Assembly (NCBI GenBank): GCA_903897155.1 | Contig: CAIUAO010000064.1 | Coordinates: 1 to 7,104 of the forward strand | Length of the DNA stretch: 7,104 nucleotides | Source: an uncultured Actinomycetes bacterium | GTDB taxonomy: Bacteria > Actinomycetota > Actinomycetes > Nanopelagicales > Nanopelagicaceae | Reading direction: 5' to 3' | Shown: positions 1 through 5,094 of the stretch, piece after piece | Numbering within the stretch: the first letter of the stretch is position 1 | How the letters are laid out: the number at the start of each line of letters is the position of its first letter | Position numbers and translations under genes: made by a program | The notes under the pieces: generated by a model | What the model was told of the DNA's origin: nothing | The model's database searches: none | The model's input: the letters and a program-made list of their open reading frames with translations, nothing else

Positions 1-191
1 AGATAATTAGGACTTGGATATAGATTTCCAGGTAGTGAATGTGCGACTGATCTTGCGTATATGAGGTTTTCCATAAATGAAATATCGCAAACTATCGTGA
101 CAAAAAAATCATCCAAAAGGATGATCATCTATCAATAATTACCTGTGGATAGAGAAATCCATCATTGTCCTAACTGCGCTATTAATCTCCT
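1..191. other. Upstream intergenic region with a small hairpin, no convincing gene
   Basis: All three + frames meet a stop within the first 23 bases, so any + gene arriving from the left has ended by then. The longest + frame after that would give a 25-residue peptide (61-138) without a ribosome site, which I do not call. On the minus strand a frame is open from an ATG at 74-72 to the left edge (24 codons, beginning MENLIYARS). It could be the start of a divergent gene, but it is too short to identify. The region also holds a perfect 7-bp inverted repeat (108-125), a second 5-bp inverted repeat (146-150 with 157-161), and presumably the promoter of the operon starting at 192. Confidence 0.5.
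101..125 (-). terminator. Hairpin plus U-tract, terminator-like on the minus strand
   Basis: ATCATCC (108-114) and GGATGAT (119-125) are perfect inverted repeats separated by AAAA. Read on the minus strand, the stem is followed directly by seven Ts (108-102; the first is also the last stem base), the layout of an intrinsic terminator. The stem is short with only three G-C pairs. No minus-strand gene ends nearby: the sequence to the right is the start of a + operon. It may block antisense transcription, act as an attenuator for a gene off the left edge, or be accidental. Confidence 0.35.
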
Positions 192-782
192 ATGATCGAT
201 TATCAGAAATTCATACAGAGAAATTCCCGCAGAATCTATGCCAGTGGAGCCTTAGTTGCAGCGTTCTTTGCCGCATCTATCTTGCTCAATGGTGGGCCGA
301 GTGGAACAGCCTGGATCGTCAAGAACGCTATTCCTACCGGCTCTCTCATTATCGCCCTAGATGTCTCAACCATAAAAGTGAATCTAGGAACTGATTCCAC
401 TCACTACATGTCAGCTAAAGACTTTATTGTTGGGCAATTTGCTACCCACACCTTAAACCCAGGTGATTTGATTTCCACCTCTGACTTAACCAAAATCAAG
501 GGGGCATCAGAGGTCAGATATCTACCTCTAGGGATTGCTTTGGATGATCTTCCTATCGCATTGATGGCGGGTGATCACGCAGATATTTATGTCATCCCCA
601 AGCAAGCATCCCTTGGTCCAGCACTTGTTGTATCCAATGTCAGTATTCACCAGATCGACAATAAATCCCGAGCACTGGGTGGCAATATCGAAATTGAAGT
701 TTCGGTTGGTATTGCTGCTGCAATGAATCTGGTCGATGCTGAATCACAAGGACGTTTGGTGGTTTCACGACATGCGTTCTGA
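192..782 (+). CDS. Membrane-anchored SAF-domain protein (RcpC/CpaB-like)
   Basis: 196 residues. A basic N-terminus (about residues 6-16) precedes one hydrophobic segment (about 17-33), so the protein is probably membrane-anchored with its bulk outside the cell. A SAF-like domain follows (about 47-107): the stretch from VGQFATHTLNPGDLI to TSDL at 79-99 matches the usual pattern of a reshaped beta-clip with a late 'GD-hydrophobic-xx-SDL' turn. Residues 111-135 (LPLG...GDHADIYV) resemble the segment after SAF in RcpC/CpaB proteins of Flp/Tad pilus assembly. The rest is beta-rich with no recognisable catalytic residues. The ATG at 192 has no Shine-Dalgarno sequence; TATTAA sits at -12 to -7, an imperfect match to the leaderless pattern seen elsewhere in this window. 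The 3' end overlaps the next gene by 11 bases, so the two are probably translationally coupled. A role in Tad-like pilus or envelope assembly is inferred; SAF domains also occur in unrelated proteins. Confidence 0.72.
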   Translation: MIDYQKFIQRNSRRIYASGALVAAFFAASILLNGGPSGTAWIVKNAIPTGSLIIALDVSTIKVNLGTDSTHYMSAKDFIVGQFATHTLNPGDLISTSDLTKIKGASEVRYLPLGIALDDLPIALMAGDHADIYVIPKQASLGPALVVSNVSIHQIDNKSRALGGNIEIEVSVGIAAAMNLVDAESQGRLVVSRHAF

Positions 783-1830
783 GATCCCACAACTAGAAGT
801 GATTACTGCAATTCAAGATTCAGAGAGTGAAGATTTTGTCTCACAGCTTCTCTTCTCACAGGGCTGGAATATCATCTATAGGGCATTTGATGCAGATTCC
901 CTAACAAGATTTATGCATAGTCGGGGGAGTGAACTAAGAACTGTAGTTATTTATATGACAGATCTCCCGCACTTTGACTCTTCAATTTTTAGCCAATTTG
1001 CAAGTAATACCATCACCTTTATTTCACTAGATGGAATCGAACTATCTTCACACATCATCATGAGCCAGATTCGTGGCCAATTGCGTCTACCTATGGTTCA
1101 AAATAGAGGAAACATTCCACATCTGAGTGCTGATGAGTTTCAGACTCCGGTATTCCAAGATAGAGCGCAACGAGGAAGTTCACAGAAAATTACTATACGT
1201 ACAAGACAAGTAATTGCGGTCACAGGGAGTTGCGGTGCACCTGGAAGGACTAGATTTGCGATTTTACTGGCAGAAGAGTTATCCATTAAAAATAAAATTA
1301 TGCTCATCGATGCTGATATGCGCTCACAAGGATTAAGTAGGCAAAGAGATTTAATTCGGACCCCAGAGATTGAAACTGTCCCTCTTAGCCCTGCAGATAG
1401 GCCAAGGACTTTGCCTATGAGTACTGATATGACAGTTGTAGACCTAGGAACGCTACCTGCGATCTCAGAAGCTGTTTCAGACCGTAGATGGCACGGTTCA
1501 CTGATCAATAACGTCCTAGATAGCTCTACGCATCTTGTCTATTTAGTTAAATCAACCCCACCTAATATCGATGAACTCGGAATGTTTTTAAGGGAATTTC
1601 CTCTCCTTGCTAAGAAATTACCCGTGACGTATGTATGCGTTCTGGCAGGGCACTCGCGTGAACTCAGGGAATGGGAAGGCAAGTTTTTGACTCTCACGAC
1701 TGGTGAGAGCCGGCATATCTTGCGAGAGAGCCAACTTGAGCGCGATATTGATGGGTCAGGATTGCCATTTATGAAGGCAGGAAATTCCAAACGAAAAGAG
1801 ATTGCTAAGATTGCGCTCTCTCTTATTTAA
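772..1830 (+). CDS. CpaE/MinD-like P-loop protein with altered Walker A
   Basis: 352 residues from the ATG at 772, chosen because GGTGG (758-762) lies nine bases upstream and the overlap with the preceding gene is then only 11 bases. An in-frame ATG at 736 would add 12 unlikely-looking residues. Residues about 8-100 alternate strand and helix like the degenerate receiver domain of CpaE proteins. A polar linker follows, then a SIMIBI-class ATPase domain from about 145. Its P-loop is GSCGAPGRT (152-160), with LIDAD (178-182) as Walker A' and VVDLG (222-226) as the switch/Walker B strand. The P-loop lacks the signature lysine of the deviant Walker A and has Arg159 where the nucleotide-binding lysine normally sits. 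From memory, GAPGRT forms occur in actinobacterial CpaE-like proteins, so this may be typical of the family. CpaE proteins place Tad pilus machinery at a cell site. Here the SAF partner is adjacent, but no CpaF ATPase or TadB/C gene is visible. ATP hydrolysis is uncertain. Confidence 0.72.
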   Translation: MRSEIPQLEVITAIQDSESEDFVSQLLFSQGWNIIYRAFDADSLTRFMHSRGSELRTVVIYMTDLPHFDSSIFSQFASNTITFISLDGIELSSHIIMSQIRGQLRLPMVQNRGNIPHLSADEFQTPVFQDRAQRGSSQKITIRTRQVIAVTGSCGAPGRTRFAILLAEELSIKNKIMLIDADMRSQGLSRQRDLIRTPEIETVPLSPADRPRTLPMSTDMTVVDLGTLPAISEAVSDRRWHGSLINNVLDSSTHLVYLVKSTPPNIDELGMFLREFPLLAKKLPVTYVCVLAGHSRELREWEGKFLTLTTGESRHILRESQLERDIDGSGLPFMKAGNSKRKEIAKIALSLI

Positions 1831-1840
1831 CAATGTCGTG

Positions 1841-1845
1841 AGGAG
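1841..1845 (+). promoter_or_regulatory. Shine-Dalgarno site for the PdtaS-like kinase
   Basis: AGGAG lies eight bases upstream of the GTG at 1854 and decides that non-ATG start. The nearby ATG at 1833 runs into a stop after two codons. The 23-base gap after the previous stop holds no terminator, so co-transcription is likely. Confidence 0.75.
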
Positions 1846-1853
1846 TGTGATCT

Positions 1854-3317
1854 GTGAGCTCTCGAATCGACTTAGCTGTTTCACATACCGCCCTTTCTCA
1901 ACGCGATCGCGATCGCCTTTCAGAACTTATTTCTGAGTGGCAGTTACTAGCGGACCTTTCATTTGCAGATTTAGTACTCTGGGTTGCAAAGCGTAAGGAT
2001 TATCAGAGTTGGCCTGAAGGTCACATTGCTATCGCCCATATTCGCCCTACAACAGCATCAACAGTTTTCGCTCAGGATTTAATCGGGCAAGAGCTTGCAT
2101 GGGGGAAAAACCCACGAATAGATCGCTCGCTTTCCCAAGGTGAAATTGTTCGAGAAGATGAGCCAGAATTAGTAGGTGACATTCTTATAAAAGAAGAAAC
2201 AGTTCCAGTTTTCTTTGAGGGAAACGTGATTGCTGTTATCTCTCGTCACCGTGATGCTGATCAGATGCGTTCACCTTCTAGGTTAGAACTTAATTATCGA
2301 GAGATAGCACACCGTGTGTATCACATGGTGTCAGAGGGAACATTTCCTATTCAAGATAGTTTTTATCAAGCAGAAGCAGCACCTCGAGTTGGTGATGGTT
2401 TAATCAGACTTAATGCTCAAGGTGCAGTGAGTTATGCAAGCCCTAATGCTCGCTCTGCTGTGAGTAGGTTGGGGTGGGAATTAGAAGTTGAAGGTGCTCA
2501 ATTAGGAGTAATTTTTGATTCCTTATCAAAACACCAGAGCGCTCCTAAAGAAGAAAATTGGGCGACAATTTTGAATGGAAAAATACTCAGGCGCGATGAT
2601 TTTGAAAATGCAAATGCAGTAGTTGATCTACTTGTCATTCCTCTTATTGAGTCACAAGAGCCAATTGGAGCGATTGTCCTTGTGCATGATGTAACAGAAC
2701 TTCGTAATAGAGATCGCGCACTTGTCACTAAAGATGCAACAATTAGAGAGATTCACCACCGAGTTAAAAATAATCTTCAAACAGTTTCCGCGCTGCTTCG
2801 CCTTCAATCAAGACGGGTAGAGGATCCAATTGCTAGTGCCGCGCTAGCTGAAGCAGTTCGTCGTGTTGCATCTATTGCAATTGTTCACGAAACACTTTCA
2901 ACATCATCTGCTGAGACAGTACTTTTTGATGATGTTTATGATCGTATAGTTCAGAACGCAATTGAACTCAGCCCGCGCCCGATTTCACTTGGAAAACTCG
3001 GTGAGTTTGGCCTGCTTGACTCCCAAGTTGCAACACCTCTTGCCCTGGTCATTACTGAACTCATTCATAACTCACTTGAACATGGACTTGAGAAAAGTGG
3101 AGATCAACTACGAATTGAAGTAGATCTACAAGATAATAAATATGAGATTAAGGTCATCGATAATGGTGTGGGATTGCCTGCTGGATTTGATTGGGAAACC
3201 TCATCAAACCTAGGCTTACAGATTGTAAGAACCCTGACAGAAAATGAACTCAAAGGTTCAATTGTTTTAAGAAGAGTAAATGATGAGACTGTTGCGCTAC
3301 TCAGCTTTAAAGTTTAG
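1854..3317 (+). CDS. pdtaS: PdtaS-like sensor histidine kinase (HisKA_2 type)
   Basis: 487 residues, close to the roughly 500 of mycobacterial PdtaS. There is no membrane segment, so the kinase is cytoplasmic. Domains in order: an N-terminal GAF-like sensor (about 5-160), a PAS-like domain (about 177-288), a HisKA_2 dimerisation/phosphotransfer helix with HHRVKNNLQ at 301-309 (His302 the likely phosphoacceptor, the His directly before RVKN), and a HATPase_c domain with N-box TELIHNSLEH (401-410), DNGVGLP (436-442) and NLGLQIV (452-458). All key catalytic motifs look intact. In mycobacteria PdtaS phosphorylates PdtaR, an ANTAR-domain RNA-binding antiterminator encoded elsewhere; no such regulator is present here. 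The gene follows the CpaE-like gene by 23 bases, and its stop overlaps the stop of convergent whiB1 by four bases, the same neighbour pair as in M. tuberculosis. Orthology rests on domain order plus this synteny. The ligand cannot be read from sequence. Confidence 0.88.
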   Translation: MSSRIDLAVSHTALSQRDRDRLSELISEWQLLADLSFADLVLWVAKRKDYQSWPEGHIAIAHIRPTTASTVFAQDLIGQELAWGKNPRIDRSLSQGEIVREDEPELVGDILIKEETVPVFFEGNVIAVISRHRDADQMRSPSRLELNYREIAHRVYHMVSEGTFPIQDSFYQAEAAPRVGDGLIRLNAQGAVSYASPNARSAVSRLGWELEVEGAQLGVIFDSLSKHQSAPKEENWATILNGKILRRDDFENANAVVDLLVIPLIESQEPIGAIVLVHDVTELRNRDRALVTKDATIREIHHRVKNNLQTVSALLRLQSRRVEDPIASAALAEAVRRVASIAIVHETLSTSSAETVLFDDVYDRIVQNAIELSPRPISLGKLGEFGLLDSQVATPLALVITELIHNSLEHGLEKSGDQLRIEVDLQDNKYEIKVIDNGVGLPAGFDWETSSNLGLQIVRTLTENELKGSIVLRRVNDETVALLSFKV

Positions 3318-3583
3318 AACTGATTCTGACTTTCCAGCATACGAGCACGATTACGCGCAGCACGGCGCTTGAGAGCGCGTCGTTCATCTTCAGATAATCC
3401 GCCCCACACGCCAGCATCTTGGCCACTTTCAAGTGCCCATGCCAAACATGCTTCTTTCACATTGCAGCGGTTACAAACTTTTTTCGCTTCTTCAATCTGC
3501 GCTAGTGCAGGTCCTGTATTTCCAATAGGAAAGAAGAGCTCCGGATCTTCATCGCGGCAAGCGGAATCATGACGCCAATCCAT
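3314..3583 (-). CDS. whiB1: WhiB1-type iron-sulfur transcriptional regulator
   Basis: 89 residues, a normal WhiB length (mycobacterial WhiB1 is 84). The four cluster-binding cysteines are Cys9, Cys37, Cys40 and Cys46, in the C...CxxCxxxxxC arrangement that holds a [4Fe-4S] cluster. The GVWGG turn at 58-62 and the basic tail after it (KRRAARNRAR, 72-81) form the sigma-factor-contact and DNA-binding end. The N-terminus (MDWRH, then CRDEDPELFFP from 9) and the SEDERRALKRR region match M. tuberculosis WhiB1 almost residue for residue as I recall it, which is why I name this paralogue. WhiB1 there is an essential, nitric-oxide-sensitive regulator that binds the primary sigma factor. The ATG at 3583 has AAGGAG 11 bases upstream. 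The gene is convergent with the pdtaS-like kinase and overlaps it by four bases at the stop codons. Confidence 0.95.
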   Translation of the reverse strand: MDWRHDSACRDEDPELFFPIGNTGPALAQIEEAKKVCNRCNVKEACLAWALESGQDAGVWGGLSEDERRALKRRAARNRARMLESQNQF

Positions 3584-3594
3584 GCTCAGTTTTT

Positions 3595-3600
3595 CTCCTT
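3595..3600 (-). promoter_or_regulatory. Shine-Dalgarno site for whiB1
   Basis: On the minus strand AAGGAG sits 11 bases before the ATG at 3583. This is the strongest ribosome site in the window. The proposed -10 box lies one base further upstream, so a start from that promoter would remove most of the site (see the promoter entry). Confidence 0.65.
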
Positions 3601-3601
3601 A

Positions 3602-3630
3602 AATATAGGGAAGTACACATTCATGCTCAA
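3602..3630 (-). promoter_or_regulatory. Candidate sigma70-type promoter for whiB1
   Basis: Read on the minus strand, TTGAGC (3630-3625) and TATATT (3607-3602) are separated by exactly 17 bases, matching TTGACA/TATAAT at four and five of six positions. Transcription would then start near 3595, inside the Shine-Dalgarno sequence. Either the true start lies further upstream, or the message has a minimal leader of about a dozen bases. I see no second promoter of equal quality between here and the tRNA. Confidence 0.45.
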
Positions 3631-3761
3631 AAACTCTTTTCAGATGTTCATTTGTCATTTCGACTCTGAAAATCCAAATTGAGGATAGGTAAGCGTTGAA
3701 TACGTGCTTATTCTCCCGTACTGACAAGAAGATAACAAGGACCTTTGCATATTTATTTCCG

Positions 3762-3833
3762 TGCCCCTGACAGGAGTTGAACCTGCGCACCCGCCTCCGG
3801 AGGGCGGTGCTCTATCCACTGAGCTACAGGGGC
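3762..3833 (-). tRNA. tRNA-Arg (anticodon CCG)
   Basis: Read on the minus strand, the 72 bases fold as a complete cloverleaf. The acceptor stem is GCCCCTG (3833-3827) with CAGGGGC (3769-3763), and the discriminator is A at 3762. The D stem is GCTC/GAGC with an 8-base loop. The anticodon stem is CCGCC/GGCGG around the loop CTCCGGA, giving anticodon CCG, which reads the arginine codon CGG. The variable loop has four bases. The T stem GCAGG/CCTGT (one G-U pair) closes the loop TTCAACT. The 3' CCA is not encoded and must be added by tRNA nucleotidyltransferase. The tRNA lies upstream of whiB1 on the same strand and is divergent from msrA. Confidence 0.97.
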
Positions 3834-3892
3834 CAGCACTTGGAAACTGAGTAAAACAAGCAAGTTAAGCGTATCAGTGAAAGAATTAAGCC

Positions 3893-4441
3893 ATGAATAC
3901 AGATCACAATCATGAAGAAAGTGCTTATTTTGCGACCGGTTGTTTCTGGGGGGCAGAGCGTAGATTCTGGAATTTAGATGGTGTGACACATACCTCAGTT
4001 GGATATATGGGCGGCAATAAGTCGAACCCGACTTATGAAGAAGTCTGCACTGCCATCACAGGTCACGCAGAAATGGTTGAAGTTAGATTTAACCCATCTG
4101 TTATTTCATATAGAAGTTTATTAGAAGAATTTTGGGTGATGCATGATCCAACATCTTTGAACCGACAAGGCGGAGATATCGGCACGCAATATCGCAGCGC
4201 AATATTTACGACAAGTGACGCTCAACAGGCAGAAGCGCTGGCAACCCGAGATATATATAACGCAGAGTTAAAAAAGAATGGAATGGATGAGATAGTGACA
4301 GAGATTTCATCTGCCACGGGCGTTACTTATTGGCCTGCTGAGGAGTACCACCAACGCTATTTAGAGAAGAACCCACATGGATATGACTGCCATTCATCCA
4401 CGGGAGTCTCTTTTCCATCACACTCACTTACTACCAACTAG
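3893..4441 (+). CDS. msrA: Peptide-methionine (S)-S-oxide reductase MsrA
   Basis: 182 residues, a full-length MsrA fold. It reduces the S-epimer of methionine sulfoxide in proteins and free methionine, using thioredoxin or a similar donor, in the cytoplasm. The catalytic motif GCFWG is at 16-20 with nucleophile Cys17. By alignment from memory with E. coli MsrA, Tyr38 (GYMGG), Glu60 (GHAE), Asp95 and Tyr100 (GDIGTQYRSAIF) supply the sulfoxide pocket and general acid. EYHQRYLEKNPHGYDC (151-166) is the conserved C-terminal segment, and Cys166 is the likely resolving cysteine. The usual second C-terminal cysteine, near GVSFP, is absent, so recycling probably uses a single resolving Cys. The ATG at 3893 has no clear Shine-Dalgarno sequence, and no convincing promoter is seen in the 59 bases after the divergent tRNA. 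No msrB lies in the window. The 3' end overlaps the convergent glycosylase gene by 11 bases. Confidence 0.95.
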   Translation: MNTDHNHEESAYFATGCFWGAERRFWNLDGVTHTSVGYMGGNKSNPTYEEVCTAITGHAEMVEVRFNPSVISYRSLLEEFWVMHDPTSLNRQGGDIGTQYRSAIFTTSDAQQAEALATRDIYNAELKKNGMDEIVTEISSATGVTYWPAEEYHQRYLEKNPHGYDCHSSTGVSFPSHSLTTN

Positions 4442-5066
4442 AGCTTTCTCCTTCTGTTGCTCGCCAGCAATACCAGGCGACAATACTTTGCATTCCTTGG
4501 AACTTATCTCCAATGGGATCTAGCTTTTTTGGATCAATCTGTGTTTTGAGTCTGTGAATCTTCTCCCAGCCGCGGCGCATCGCAAGATCACCAACAGGCC
4601 ATAGATCAAGACGTCCAAGGTGAAACATGAGAAACATTTCAACAGTCCAGCGCCCGATACCCCAAATTGCTGTGAGTTCTTCAGAAATCTTCTCATTGGA
4701 AAGTTTTCCAAATTTCTTAAACTCAATGGCTCCAGAAAGTGTTGCATCTGTGAGGTCTTGAATTGCTCTGACTTTAGCGCCGGAAACACCAAGGCTTCGT
4801 AGATCGGTAATAGCTAGCTGAGAAATATTTTCAGGTGCAATATACAGGACACGTTCTTCTAACCGCGCATAAATCGTATCGGCAGCTTTTACTGATAGCT
4901 GCTGAGAGATAATGGATCCGACTAAGGTCTCATAGTGAGTCTTTTTTGGCCGCTTACGGTTAATTGTGCAGAGCGGAGATGAGGCCATGATTTCTTTAAA
5001 TTTTGGATCAATTTTTACGATGGCCCGGACATAACGCTTCATTTCAGCTTCAGTGGTTAGCGGCAC
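4431..5066 (-). CDS. AlkA-type DNA-3-methyladenine glycosylase (HhH-GPD)
   Basis: 211 residues from a GTG at 5066. The enzyme excises alkylated purines from DNA as the first step of base-excision repair. The conserved early helix SQQLS is at 54-58; the helix-hairpin-helix with WGIGRWTVEMF is at 135-145; the catalytic aspartate is Asp160 in LWPVGDLAMRRG (155-166). There is no C-terminal four-cysteine cluster, which separates it from MutY/Nth enzymes and fits the AlkA branch. It is shorter than E. coli AlkA (282) because the N-terminal TBP-like domain is missing, as in the compact Mag1-type members. The GTG is chosen because TAAGTT lies exactly at -12 to -7 from it, a leaderless promoter pattern. 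An in-frame ATG at 5042 would give 203 residues, and neither start has a Shine-Dalgarno site. Nearby MsrA is another damage-repair enzyme but is transcribed in the opposite direction. Confidence 0.9.
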   Translation of the reverse strand: MPLTTEAEMKRYVRAIVKIDPKFKEIMASSPLCTINRKRPKKTHYETLVGSIISQQLSVKAADTIYARLEERVLYIAPENISQLAITDLRSLGVSGAKVRAIQDLTDATLSGAIEFKKFGKLSNEKISEELTAIWGIGRWTVEMFLMFHLGRLDLWPVGDLAMRRGWEKIHRLKTQIDPKKLDPIGDKFQGMQSIVAWYCWRATEGESSSW

Positions 5067-5072
5067 AGGACT

Positions 5073-5078
5073 AACTTA
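5073..5078 (-). promoter_or_regulatory. Putative leaderless -10 box of the glycosylase gene
   Basis: TAAGTT on the minus strand (5078-5073) occupies positions -12 to -7 relative to the G of the GTG start at 5066, so transcription would begin at the start codon itself. No good -35 hexamer is visible 16-18 bases upstream, which would fall inside the divergent terC coding region. Confidence 0.45.
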
Positions 5079-5082
5079 TCGG

Positions 5083-5088
5083 TAGGCT
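5083..5088 (+). promoter_or_regulatory. Putative leaderless -10 box of the terC-type gene
   Basis: TAGGCT occupies positions -12 to -7 relative to the ATG at 5095, predicting a leaderless message. The same hexamer at the same distance precedes the gene at 6030. No clear -35 box is seen. The site is four bases from the opposing -10 box at 5073-5078, so polymerase binding at the two promoters should be mutually exclusive. Confidence 0.5.
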
Positions 5089-5094
5089 AAGGCA

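Noticed and set aside
144..152. DnaA-box-like TGTGGATAG near the operon start
   Set aside because: It is a single site with one mismatch to TGTGGATAA, without clustered boxes, an AT-rich unwinding element or dnaA/dnaN neighbours. An origin is not supported.
736..771. Upstream ATG extending the CpaE-like protein by 12 residues
   Set aside because: It has no ribosome site and would overlap the SAF gene by 47 bases. The ATG at 772 has GGTGG nine bases upstream and a normal coupling overlap.
1140..1790. Two minus-strand frames opposite the CpaE-like gene
   Set aside because: They are antisense shadows of a gene with clear P-loop-family motifs, without ribosome sites or recognisable domains.
3369..3572. 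Plus-strand frame opposite whiB1
   Set aside because: It is the antisense shadow of a near-certain whiB1 and has no family features.
3599..3790. Minus-strand frame of 63 codons between tRNA-Arg and whiB1
   Set aside because: It starts inside the tRNA, has no ribosome site and no recognisable family, and covers the whiB1 promoter region.
3762..3833. tRNA-Arg as an integration site for a mobile element
   Set aside because: No integrase, no direct repeat of the tRNA 3' end and no foreign-looking genes are present in the flanks.
3753..3989. Minus-strand frame of 78 codons with PVAQWIEHRPPEAG in it
   Set aside because: This peptide is the well-known false translation of a tRNA-Arg gene. The frame lies over the tRNA and the antisense of msrA.
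4520..4802. Frames on both strands inside the glycosylase gene
   Set aside because: They are out-of-frame readings of the HhH-GPD gene. The real frame carries the catalytic Asp and hairpin motif.
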